From Eutrigla gurnardus (taxonomy: Eukaryota; Chordata; Actinopteri; Perciformes; Triglidae): a DNA stretch of 64,000 bases. This document shows positions 48,831 to 64,000 of this stretch, piece by piece. The stretch lies in contig OY741271.1 in the NCBI GenBank assembly GCA_963514095.1, positions 12,962,772 through 13,026,771 on the forward strand, written 5' to 3'. Positions within the stretch are counted from its first letter, which is position 1, and each line of letters starts with the position of its first letter. The notes under the pieces were generated by a model. That model did not search any database. It was not told where the DNA came from and was given only the letters and a program-made list of their open reading frames with translations. The position numbers and the translations under genes are program-made.

Positions 48831-51800
48831 ACGTCCGCTTTACCGACGTGTTTGTGTGGATGAATTGTAGGTGTTTTTCCAGCTCTCAGGTAAGCCTCGT
48901 GGAACTGAAAGTGACAGAGCACAGTGTGAGAAAACCCCGGCCACCCATTCTCCGAGCAGACACCCGATCAGCCCAACGCTCTTTTGCGAGGTAACCCGAA
49001 CCAGGCAATCACAACAAAGCATGAGTCCTGCACAAAGATGCTGGAGGAGCGGGAGGGCGACAAAACAGACGCCAGCAGCTCTCCCAAAGACAGAGGCTGA
49101 AGGGAGGAGCAGGGAGCAGCGAGGACACGGTGTTGTTAAATGTCTCTTGGTGCTCCTCCTTGTCCTCTCCTGCAGATGCTGCTCCTCGTTTACAAAGCAA
49201 ATAGACTCAGTTGAGAGCTTGTTTGTTCACATATTAGAATAACAGGTAAGGGCACACCTCATTTACATGAAAACCTTCTTGACATGCAAACCTTAAAAGC
49301 GCCTTGTGAGATCAGTGTCACACAGCAAACATAATTACCCTAAATTGCTTTCCATGTTTCAACCTTCAACCAATACACAACTTAAATTATTCCAAATTGA
49401 TGTAGTTTAACAGTAAGCTATAGATGAGAACTAAAAAAAAGAGGTATTTGTTCCCAAGTAAACAGTGGAATGTTTACTCAACTAAATGTCAGCAAACAGT
49501 GAACGTTTTAAAACAATATTTCCCAAAGTTGAATGTGCCGTCTTCAAATTGCTAGTTATGCGTGATAATCTTTGAATCTTTTGGTCAATAAATGTGAGAA
49601 AAAAAGTAAAGTGTATCAACATTTCTCAGAATCCAACGTGATGTCTTCAGATTTCTATTTTTTTCAGTCCAAGAGTCTCAAAGATACTGAGAAATGTAAA
49701 TTTAGAACATTTTTGCCTGCTGGCGATGAAAAATTATTGAGCTAGATCAGATGTCCTACAGAGCCAGGTGTTGTTTACACAAGCTTGTCTTTTTATTTTA
49801 TCTGCTTATCTGCTGTTTTTGTCTTCCGAAACAACAGTAAGATAAAAACAATTCCAACAATCCCATCTGACGACTATAGTGTCCCATTTATTTGGTTTTT
49901 AAACACACGACGTCGAGGAAATGTGAACACAAACAAGGATGTAGGTGAGGTTTGTACGGAGTTATAAATAAATACTACAATCAGTCATGAATGGATAACT
50001 CATCCGATCCTGCATGTCGAACATCCTGTTTGTTCTCCTCCGTGCGCCTGAGCAGGACCCGAGCAGGACCCGGGCAGGACCCGGGGAAGCCCCGACCAGC
50101 AGATGAAATACACAGGGAATGTCAGGAATGCAGGTACATGAATGCCTCAATAATTCATGCCGGTCAGGCCTTTTGACTCACTGCCCAGTGAAAAAAAATG
50201 AAGGCTGGCCTAAAGAGAAAAAGGCTGAATCTGAGGTGGGGGCCTGTTAAAATAAAAATCTTTAATTAAAAAGGAGTTATCTTCTTGGTGGGGGTTTGTA
50301 TCAGAGGAAGGGAGGAACGGTGATGATAAAATAAAGAGGAATAAAAACCAAAATAGTCACGTAGACATGAAATGAAAACAACTGAATCATCTTAAGTCAT
50401 ATGTCTGAAAAAAGTTCCCCTTTGACTTCATTCACTTGAGGTGTTACTGTAAAAAGGAGAAGCAGAAGTCCCGAGGAATGAGAACATAAAATAAGAAGCT
50501 ATTGTGTGTCATTTAAAGAAGGCCTGGGAAATAATTACATGATGTCACCAGTGTGGAGGAGGTAGCTGCTATTAATCCACCGGCTCTTAAAATGGATTTA
50601 CAGCAGTTCTTCTGAGCGTCCGCATGAAAAAAAAAAAGAGTGTCGCAGCACAAAGGGCACCAGGGGATGAGGCCCCCTTTCTAAAACAACACTGACCGAC
50701 AGAGTCCCCATTGTACTGAGGAGGAAAGCACTTCTCAAACCTACTGCCGCGGTGCAGCTGCATTAGAGCAGCATTCAAACCCCCACCAACACCAAAACAC
50801 ACACACACCCCTTACACATGCATGGAAATGGCAACGACATGCAGATCTACACACATTTCTGTCATGTGAACAAACAACATGTCTCGCTGGTTTCCATTTC
50901 TGAGGCTTAAAAGAAAAGAGAAACTGGAAAAAGTGCACAACATATACTTCTGTGGGTCTATCTGGCTTTAAATGGAATAGAGGGCATTTTGGGGGGAAAT
51001 GCACATATAGCAGATCAATATCACTATGTGTATATGATAAATATGAAGCCATGGTCAGTAGCTGGTTAGCTTAGCTTAGCATAAATACTGGAAAAGGGGA
51101 AATAGCTAGCTTGGCTACGTCCAACCCCAGATCATCTGTTTTCCTTCTGTTTCTATGCTAAGCCAAGCTAATTGGCTGCTGCTCGTAACTTCATTTATTC
51201 CATAAATAGGAAGTTCTCCCGTAAGAAAGCGAATAAGCCGTGAATAATTATCCTAAAATGCCAATATCCGTGTACACGCCGTATCTGCAGTCATGGTCTT
51301 TAACTTGACCTTTGCTTTCAAAAATAACTGCAAGGAGGGATGTGGAGAAACACTAAAACTCCCATAAAGCCTGGTCCTGATTGAGGAATTGTAGCCTGAG
51401 GGTAGAGGGGGCCAGGTGGACAGTCTTGTGCTGAACAACCCTAAAACCAAATTAAATGTGGCCACTCAGCTCCCATGATCCCCCTCTTCCTGGGACACAG
51501 CGGTGGGCGGCCGAGACAGATGTAAACACTCTTCCAACTGGAGTGACGCAACGACCACATCTTCTCTTTTTAGAAACGCCGGTGCGTGTGAGAAAGGGCG
51601 TGTTAGACATAGGCACATAAATAAACTGTGAGCGCCATTCAACAAATGAAAATGATTTAGGTTTTATGTCCAATAAACACATCGCACAGCTTGACTCCAT
51701 TAGTTCCACTTGAGTGGCATCTATCAGACACTGCGGCTTTCTTGAGACTTCAAGAAACAGTGATGTCAGGCCGGCTGGAGTCACATCGTCAGCATGTCTG

Positions 51801-54800
51801 ATTTCACCACCACGATAATGGTTTTTTCTATCAGTAGTTTTCCTACCAACATGTGCTGCTCTTTTAATGGCGATACTATCAAATCTCAAACCTGCAGCGG
51901 CGCATTTACGTGTGACGCAGCTTGATGTCGGAGTATAAAAGACGCGGGGAGTTGAGCGGAGTCAGACTAATCGCTTAGGAAGGTTTCCAACGCAATCAAG
52001 TGGTGAAAATAATCCCAGGCTGCTCCCATAACAGCTCTTAAATATGTGTGCGCTGTTTAAAAATGTTGGTAAAGTCATTACAGCCATGAACAGTGGCAGG
52101 CCGCCAGTTCAAAGGGAATTTTCCCTTTTTCTGAGTTCTCCCGTGGCCTCAGTCGAAACCAGACCGCAAGAATCCAGCAGCGGATTGGTGCTCGGGAACT
52201 TTGAAAGAGGAACCCAGGCCAGGCGTGCACCTTTTTTTGAAAATGCCACTCGCCGATCTCACATCGTTTTTTGTAAGGAGAGAGTCATATGGAGAAGGTT
52301 ATTCAGCAGGGCAGTCCCACAGTGGGAGTGAATTCAGGGAATGGGAAGGTGGAAAACACTGAGTGGTTGACTGAATGAGAGGTTCCACTTTCATCTGGAA
52401 ATCGCCCAAATCCAACGATAAATTGGAGTTAGCGAGGACAAAGAGAGGCAGGAAAGGAGACAAAACTATCCAGAGGATGTTAACACTGACTGAGATATGA
52501 TTTTATAGATACGGCTTCTATGAGGTCTTGGTAGATCTGTATCAAACAAATGCAGCAGCCTGCAGGAACACAGTTCTTATTGTGCAGCAAACCCACCACA
52601 ACCACCGTTGGCTACAATGCAGTTTCCCCTGTTAAAACCAAGAGAGGAAAATGCCAAGCAGCTGTTTCCAGCCACAAATGACAGAGCCGAGGCCGTTTCT
52701 GAGGATGCTGGACAAAAGAGACGTGGAGGAGACAATGCCTTTAGCACATGCTGCCGGTGAGAGTGGGCCCAGGCATTTTATTAGCAGACCGCATGAAGTA
52801 GTCGAAGGAGCTAACCCAGGGGTCTCGCCCCTCCTCTCCTCCCCTCCGCCGTCTACAGTAGAGCGCTCCTGTTAAAGTCATTAGGCCCGGGACATTACTA
52901 CCCTGGCGAAGGCTGCTGGACCCATGACATCATTCTGGGCTGCTGTCAGTCCAGAGGGACGTCTGTGAGCTGGGTCTCAGTGGAGAGGGCAGTCTCACCA
53001 TGCAGATGCACACACATCTATTCACACCAGCATGCCATCATGCAGCAGGAAACACAGTGGTCCGGAGGAGGGGAAATTACCCATTTACAAATATCCATTT
53101 ATGGAAAGTGTTATTTATGAGGCTGTTCCTGCAAACAAACCTGCTCAACTTTGATAAAAGCTACATTAAAAGTCTTTGAGACTATTTTTGGCGTTTATGC
53201 CACGTTGAAGCCACGGCCTTGTCTTCCTGGTGAGCACCAAAGACAGAAGCTTTTGATGTACCTTTATCTCACAACAAGGGGCCAGCAGATCAGAGGGACG
53301 ACCATTGTCTGATAAGAACACTTAAATATACAAGCGTGTTATTCTTTCCCACAAAGTAAAGGAAATCGGGAGCTACTGTGGGGTTAGGGTGGGGTGGGGT
53401 GAGAGAGCTCCAAAACTGTTCCCAGTCAAAAACCCAACGGTAATGTTGAGTCTATTGCCTCTTGCATAGAAATCATCTGCTGTGCACGGCTGAGCATAAT
53501 AACAGGGGTTGACTTTGCGTCGGCAGTCAAACAACTGAGAAAGTGTTCCACTCTCTCGGCAGGATGGATGTGGATCCTTTTTCTCTTTACGGGAAATGTG
53601 ATGCCTACAAATCACATGGAAAACTTCACCTCAAATATCCCGTGCAATAGGCCTTCTGCACGAGAGAGACACGACTGGAGTCGTCATAATGGTACTCTCA
53701 GTCGCAGTGTGTCATGAGAGCTAAAGCTCGGCACAGCAGTCAACAAGCAGGCCTCCGATGACTTCTTGCAGTTTGAGTATCTTCATACAGTATGAGGGCT
53801 TTACTCTGTAGCTGCTGATAGCTCTGGCATGCCAATGAGGGCTTTATTACCTGAAATATGGAGGATCAATAATGAGACTATACTGTTGTGAAGATTCCTT
53901 CTCTTTGCTGCTTGATGCTGTAATTAAGGTCTTAAACAGCAGAATATCAAGGCTGGGTGTGGTTATGTTTAAATACACCTGTGAGAAACCTTTATGCCAG
54001 TGTTTTTAAAAAACAAATAAACTGGCAGCTGTGAAGCTGGATTACTTTGTGGCTTTGTTTATGTTTCTTTATTATTGTTACTTATAGGGGCAGCTATGAT
54101 GAGAGGATATGTCATGTGTCATGTGTCCCTATGTGGCCAATAAAGTATATCTTCTCCCCTCCTCGGTCTGCTGCAGAGCAGCACGTTGGAGTGATGGGAT
54201 TGTTCTGTTTGGATATGCGTGGAGCATAGCAGGGGTGGAGAGAGCCCTCGGATATGCAACTCAAATACAGCTTCTGTGAATAATACTGCATGACTAAAAT
54301 GTCACTCAACTAAATGTGACCAAAAGTTGCTCTTTTGAAGGATGTCTATTGAAGGCCAATGTTTCCTCCTGCTTCCAACCACTATGCAAGCTAAGATTTG
54401 AGAGGCTTCATTCTTCTCATCTAACTCCCTGCAAAATAAAAGTTGAACTATTCCTTTAAATTATTATTTAGAGGCCCAGAAGAGGTGAAAGTATAACACA
54501 GCCATAAGAGAATGGTACACCAGTGATGACTTCTATTAACCCGATTCATTTCTCAGACCTTTGTCGGATGAAACTGACAGAAATATGAATCAACCTGATG
54601 AACGAATGAGAACCAGAACATGAAACCTGATGAGTTTCTGGTGTAAAACAACTTTCTGACCTCCAATTTGAGAAAAGGAGGATCATCACAAAATATTACT
54701 TGATCAAAAATCTCAAAGAGTGGCAACTGTCAATTATTTTCATTATTTAATGATATCAAATTATATTATTATTTATTTAATATCAATTCATAATGGAATA

Positions 54801-55879
54801 TTTGAGTAAAAATATCCATTCCAACTTTCTTAAAGCCCGAGGTGTCTTGTCCAACAGTCCAAACCCCCAACATATTCAATATAATATCATGTGAGACAAA
54901 GCAGGAAGCTGGAGCCAGTGAATGTTTTTTTAATTATTACTTAAATTTACTTAGATTAGATTGATTAATGTATGATGAATGTAGTTGCTGATACATTGTA
55001 ATGGTTTCAGCTCCGGTAGAGATGAGAGGTTTTCCACACCTTCCTCAGCCTTAAGTCATTCTAGAGAAAACTTGTAAAGTCCCAAATAAAAGAAACGTCC
55101 CTTTAGACGTCGGATGACAGATTGCCAGTCAGTCAAAGTGGGTGTTGACTGTACTCTCGTCATTAGTAAGCGCTCAGACAGACAGACAGACAGCCTGATG
55201 AGGAGGAGGAGGAGGAGGAGGGAGGAGAGAGAGAGACTCTTCGGGTGTGGGAGTTTTGGGGGAATTCAGAAAATGCTGTTTTCAGATGGTTTGCCTGGAG
55301 CGATAAAACTTTAAATAAACCCAGACGAAGAATGCCGAGATGTGCCCTGTCAAGGATATACAGTATAAATACCCCCCCCCCCCCCCCCCCCCCCAAACCA
55401 CCAACACCCCCCCCCCCCATGCTATGCTCAGTGTTTGCCACTTCAGCCAAACGCTGAGCTGTCTGACTTTAGGGGAGACAAAAGAACCGCAGGAGAGGAG
55501 GAACAGCAGGCAGAGTGAGGGGCGGGACAGCGCTGCTCGTTTCATTTGGAATATCAGCAGCTCTTAATAGACGATAAAGACATGCGAATAACCACAGGTT
55601 TCACTTTCATGTAAGTTACAACAAGTAAAGTAAACTCTTTGGCAACAGAAACAACATCATCCATTACTGTGGGGGGGTTTATGGTGACACTGTTTGGGGT
55701 TTCTGTAAATGATTAGTTTATGAGGCGAGAATAATTAAAGTTGTAGTGTGACAAACACAACTCACCAAAACAATGGCAAATTTCTCCTCCAGCTCGGTGG
55801 AGTCCGGCATGGGGACCTTCAGAGGCATGATGTGATGCTTCATCTCCGACTGGCCGTCCACACTCTCTATATTTCCCAT
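29494..55879 (-). CDS. fmnl3: fmnl3, formin-like protein 3, complete coding region (25 exons, gene level)
   Basis: FMNL3 is a diaphanous-related formin that nucleates and elongates unbranched actin filaments at the leading edge and filopodia, downstream of Rho-family GTPases. The 25 exons sum to 3,183 nt, 1,060 codons plus stop, with every phase matching. Start ATG is at 55879-55877; stop TAG is at 29496-29494. It begins MGNIESVDG, so Gly2 is a likely N-myristoylation site as in FMNL proteins. The order is GTPase-binding/FH3 armadillo region (about residues 20-400), coiled coil, proline-rich FH1 (about 530-585), FH2 (about 590-990), DAD tail. The C-terminal exon (LKSVPFTARTAKRGSRFFC), [15 protein letters not shown] before FH2, and the location beside other 12q13 genes favour FMNL3. 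FMNL2 is the alternative, since the LEQQGTIRLHKKADGDIAI stretch also resembles it. The 12.4-kb first intron and the GC-rich 5' end suggest a single promoter near 56.0 kb. Confidence 0.92.
31085..31210. repeat. Fragment of a widespread teleost repeat
   Basis: The words GAGTCAGATGAGAAGATACT and GTTGAACTATACTTTTAGG match, from memory, parts of a dispersed repeat common in spiny-rayed fishes (AGTTAGATGAGAAGATTGAT and GTTGAACTATTCCTTTAA forms). It lies in the fmnl3 intron 30824-31586. Confidence 0.45.
31587..33371 (-). CDS. fmnl3: fmnl3 FH2 domain exons
   Basis: Exons in coding order: 33247-33371, 32946-33148, 32558-32861, 32392-32472, 32153-32282, 31864-32024, 31587-31688. The set starts with [20 protein letters not shown] and contains the FH2 signature GNYMNSSKRGCVYGFKLQSL, the segment where formin lasso/knob contacts and actin-binding residues lie. 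NRSKNLAITLRKANK and LPVDFVECLMRFLPTEGEVK are also typical. FH2 dimers ride on the barbed end and add profilin-actin fed by FH1. The N-terminal lasso tryptophan (NWTAL) is present. Introns are short and ordinary. Confidence 0.94.
33372..34123 (-). other. fmnl3 intron before FH2, AT-rich
   Basis: This 0.75-kb intron contains several TTATAAA/TTTATAA words (around 33455-33540 and 33955-34010), reminiscent of decayed AT-rich fish repeats. I could not delimit an element. Confidence 0.4.
34124..35058 (-). CDS. fmnl3: fmnl3 coiled coil end and FH1 exons
   Basis: Exons in coding order: 34689-35058, 34124-34216. The first continues the coiled coil (TLRRVIKEKDAAYQRHFNIE), then a glycine-rich linker (GVGGGGGVGSGGLGI) and a run of about 13 prolines ending LPSASG. 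The second adds APAPPPLPPLAPPLLD and leads into FH2. FH1 recruits profilin-actin. The tract is shorter than I recall for mammalian FMNL2/3. Polyproline coding repeats can vary in length among alleles. Confidence 0.88.
35277..40181 (-). CDS. fmnl3: fmnl3 FH3 armadillo and dimerisation/coiled-coil exons
   Basis: Exons in coding order: 40098-40181, 39522-39668, 38610-38718, 38381-38457, 37860-37953, 36462-36536, 36237-36347, 36004-36153, 35277-35378. They encode the FH3/armadillo region ([76 protein letters not shown]) that docks the DAD and binds Rho GTPase with the upstream exons. The last two give the dimerising helices ([40 protein letters not shown]). Exon 39522-39668 is the least conserved part and carries SWSRSIEDLHHSS, a basophilic phosphosite-like segment. 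Confidence 0.92.
36537..37859 (-). other. fmnl3 intron, 1.3 kb, no feature seen
   Basis: AT-rich intron between the TKALVLELL and VCKEKHRFERL exons. No coding signal or named repeat was recognised. Confidence 0.65.
40182..42544 (-). other. fmnl3 intron, 2.4 kb
   Basis: No exon was seen; flanking exons join in frame (NHIG|WVREF). It holds a near-perfect G/C inverted repeat at 41065-41081 (GAGGGGGG / CCCCCCTC), a GGGA-rich stretch near 41449-41462 and a TG microsatellite at 42173-42201. Confidence 0.7.
42173..42201. repeat. (GT)n microsatellite
   Basis: A simple GT run inside the fmnl3 intron 40182-42544. Confidence 0.97.
42545..43378 (-). CDS. fmnl3: fmnl3 N-terminal GTPase-binding exons 2-4
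   Basis: Exons in coding order: 43295-43378, 43094-43174, 42545-42621. They give NSMNLPPDKARLLRQYDNEK, ERFQVKNPPHTYIQKLRGYL and [20 protein letters not shown]. These are the start of the GTPase-binding/FH3 domain and are highly conserved among FMNL proteins. For the middle exon I chose the acceptor at 43175-43176 so that ICDQ|ERFQ joins as in human; another CAG 12 bp inward would drop ERFQ and keep the frame. Confidence 0.92.
47970..48045 (+). repeat. Fish non-LTR/SINE 3'-tail-like segment
   Basis: The words AAAGCACTTTGAATTACCTT, GTTATGCAAATAAACATGCC and TTGCCTTG follow the pattern of the 3' end of common fish non-LTR elements and their SINEs. The 5' extent is unclear. Confidence 0.5.
48785..48827. 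repeat. (TG)n microsatellite
   Basis: A simple TG run in fmnl3 intron 1. Confidence 0.97.
50050..50082. repeat. Three tandem copies of an 11-bp GC-rich unit
   Basis: The unit GAGCAGGACCC occurs twice and a third copy differs at one base (GGGCAGGACCC). It is much more GC-rich than its surroundings. Confidence 0.85.
51056..51183. repeat. Teleost dispersed repeat with inverted ends (short internally deleted copy)
   Basis: The left arm GCTGGTTAGCTTAGCTTAGC and the right arm GCTAAGCCAAGCTAATTGGC are imperfect inverted repeats. The left arm followed by ATAAATACTGGAAAAGGGGA is a familiar sequence in perciform-type genomes. At about 130 bp, most of the usual interior is missing. Confidence 0.65.
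55373..55418. repeat. C22 and C12 homopolymers (G runs on the fmnl3 sense strand)
   Basis: Two C runs (55373-55394 and 55407-55418) are separated by AAACCACCAACA, about 350 bp inside fmnl3 intron 1. In the nascent fmnl3 transcript they are G runs. Confidence 0.97.
55766..55879 (-). CDS. fmnl3: fmnl3 exon 1 coding part (N-myristoylation start)
   Basis: ATG at 55879-55877 begins MGNIESVDGQ and the exon ends ELEEKFAIVL at a GTGAGT donor. MGN plus a small residue region fits N-myristoylation of Gly2, as known for FMNL family members, and targets the protein to membranes. ELEEKFAIVL aligns with the conserved ELEERF start of the FMNL GTPase-binding domain. The context around ATG (AAACATGG) is favourable. 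Confidence 0.9.
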
Positions 55880-56420
55880 GTTTGCTCCCGATGTGCCGCG
55901 TCTTTAATCCTCCAGCTGATAATCCAAAATACAACAAAGTTCTCCCGAAATATTCCGACGGTCTCGCGAAACGAATTCATCCAAATAATCCACTTCTCCA
56001 AGTCGACACGAACCGCTGACAGAGCAGGAGTCCCGTATCACTGTCCCGAAATGCCATTTACACTTTTCCCTCACGCGTTTGGCTCTCACAGCGCGCTCCG
56101 CTTCCACAGACGCACTTCTCAAAAGTGCGGCTGCTTTCTCTTCCAGAGAGTACGCTCCGGTCTGCCGGGCCAATCCATCACTTTACACGGGTCTCCCCCC
56201 TCGCGACTGATGACTTTTTAAAAATGCCGAGCAACAGTTGCTTTGAGTCGCTGCTCAACTTTCTTGGCTACGACGCGTTTCCATTCATTATTGTTGTGTG
56301 ATCCTGATTAAACTCTTCGCTGTCGCCTCCACTCAGAGGGCAGGTTTCTTACTCGTTGTCCCGCCCCCATCTGAGGGGGGGACGCGGCGACCCCGTTGGT
56401 CGGAAGACCTGTCAGTCACT
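55880..56420 (-). promoter_or_regulatory. fmnl3: Probable fmnl3 5' UTR and promoter region
   Basis: The sequence upstream of the fmnl3 ATG is richer in CpG than the flanks (for example the CGTTTGGC, GCGCGCTCCG and GACGCGGCGACC segments). It lies between the fmnl3 start and the esyt1 3' end. No TATA box was confidently seen. The start site is unknown; this is an inference from position and composition. Confidence 0.4.
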
Positions 56421-57593
56421 CAACCTGTATCTCCACCCCTCACATCTGCAGGCGGTGAACCCACATACAACTGGACTGGAAAAGCGAGGGTTTGTCAGTA
56501 AGTTACCGCCACCTAGTGGCCAGATGTGAGTATGACATTAAAAAAATGTAGCCTTATGTTTGTTTTTGAAATAAAAAATGAAGTCACAGCCCTGGTTGGA
56601 TTCATGAGAGTGCAAACTTTAATCAACGATTAGCAGATACATGTCAAAGCGCAGCAGTTTTCTTCTTCAGTTCTTCTGACACTTCAAACACTATTTGTCT
56701 TTCCATCACCACAAACCTTGTCCTTGTGGTGAGGTGACAGTGGTGCAACAATGAAGCCGTCCCACTGCCGTTATACTATATCAGCTTGTTTTCTCACAAG
56801 GTCAGAACTGTTTTGCTTCAAAAATAAAGCCTAAACAGCTTCAGCCTACTGCATCTAGCTCTACGAATACGTACCAACACAAAGAAGCGTGGATGTAAGA
56901 ACACCAGCGATGTGTTTTCAGTATCTACAAAGTTTCATCTCGATAAAAGCACAGTGATTTAGACTCCGCTTACAGTATCATACCTCTGTTTTCAGGGGTA
57001 AATGTGAGGGTCTCGTTTGTAATACTTTGATTTATAAAAGCAACTTTAATAGAGCTCTGGATAAAACATATAAAACTTCATTTGGAACATAATTCATAAA
57101 CACTGACAAACTGTGCACAGTTTTGTAATACTTAAGGCAATTATACAAACGTATATAAACAAAGAAATCTCACAAATGATTTGAAACAAATTAAATTCAA
57201 AGAAATATTTCTCACGTGTTGGACGCTGTAAATCCATAAACATACCTTTAAGATAACAACCCCTTTATGGGGGACGTTGACATGCTTTTGAACACATGGG
57301 TTGTGCAACATAGTTGCATTCATATCAAATATCTACTCAGCCAAAATATTCTACCGAAGAATCTGTCCAAGACAGCATGGTTCACCACGGGTAACACTTT
57401 ACGGATGATAAGCTACATGTAAAGTCTCCTAAATGCTGATGAACTGTGTTTCGTGGAGCAGATATGTCAATCCTTGTTTTCTTCAGTGATGTTGGAAATG
57501 TTCATTTAAGCCAAATATACAAACACACAAATCACAGATCACAGAAGCAACACTTAACGTTATATAGAACTGAGGAACCAACTATTGACTCTT
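56421..57593 (-). other. esyt1: esyt1 3' untranslated region (probable) and short intergenic gap
   Basis: No coding was seen between the esyt1 stop and the fmnl3 promoter side. On the minus strand an ATTAAA (TTTAAT on plus, about 56614-56619) could end esyt1, giving a 3' UTR of about 1 kb. Confidence 0.4.
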
Positions 57594-63889
<6,296 letters not shown>

Positions 63890-64000
63890 CTAGAAGAACG
63901 ACGAACAGGAGCGAAGAGCATGTCAGGGAAATGATCTGAGACACTAAAAACCCCATCGCCCAACCAGTGTCCAACTGCAATTTAAAATAGTTTATCCTAT

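Larger units (their letters stand above)
43379..55765 (-). other. fmnl3 first intron, 12.4 kb
   Basis: I found no exon in this interval; exon 1 (AIVL) joins exon 2 (NSMN) in phase 0. The contents I can name are a LINE/SINE-tail-like segment (about 47970-48045), an ATT run (48575-48597), a TG microsatellite (48785-48827), an 11-bp tandem repeat (50050-50082), a teleost dispersed repeat with inverted ends (51056-51183), a repeat-like end motif near 54442-54461, GACA/GGA runs (55175-55220) and C homopolymers (55373-55394, 55407-55418). The remainder is unassigned and may hold first-intron regulatory elements. Confidence 0.6.

Overview
This is animal nuclear DNA, almost certainly from a ray-finned (teleost) fish. 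The genes are vertebrate type, with GT-AG introns that are often only 70-150 bp. The proteins are close to, but clearly diverged from, mammalian LRP1, FMNL3 and ESYT1. The spacers carry microsatellites, Tc1-like debris and short repeats typical of fish genomes. There are no bacterial, phage or CRISPR features.

Layout. (1) Positions 1-24,640, plus strand: the 3' half of lrp1 (LDL receptor-related protein 1), 49 coding exons from 266 to 22,902. They splice into one open frame of 2,390 codons that ends at the normal LRP1 C-terminus. The order is: end of one beta-propeller/EGF unit, ten-repeat LA cluster III, EGF pair, propeller, eleven-repeat LA cluster IV, EGF pair, propeller, membrane-proximal EGF repeats, transmembrane helix, cytoplasmic tail with two NPxY motifs. 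A single-exon GPCR gene lies antisense inside the first intron seen (1,438-2,475, minus). (2) About 24,640-29,490: intergenic. It is dominated by a 1.7-kb element with inverted ends and a TA target duplication, filled with a degenerate AT-rich tandem repeat. (3) Positions 55,879-29,494, minus strand: fmnl3 (formin-like 3), 25 coding exons, 1,060 codons, complete from the start Met with its Gly2 myristoylation site to the DAD-containing C-terminus, with a 12.4-kb first intron. It converges tail-to-tail on lrp1. (4) Positions 63,889-57,594, minus strand: the 3' part of esyt1 (extended synaptotagmin 1), 19 exons, 641 codons, covering C2B to C2E. It runs in the same direction as fmnl3, which begins about 1.7 kb beyond the esyt1 stop.

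The three large genes are not one pathway: an endocytic and signalling receptor, an actin nucleator/elongator, and an ER-plasma membrane tether. Their human orthologues all map to chromosome 12q13, so the window looks like a rearranged piece of that ancestral block.

Main points for a second look: no furin-type cleavage motif in the lrp1 exon where mammals have one; an lrp1 EGF exon whose splice acceptor abuts a long TG repeat; a nested antisense GPCR that lacks several class A hallmark residues; the same 27-bp satellite in opposite orientations in an lrp1 intron and in the intergenic element; a Tc1 deletion derivative with intact ends; and a possible intron-retention C-terminus for fmnl3. Exon borders were read by hand from splice sites, frame continuity and remembered human protein sequences; no alignment was run.
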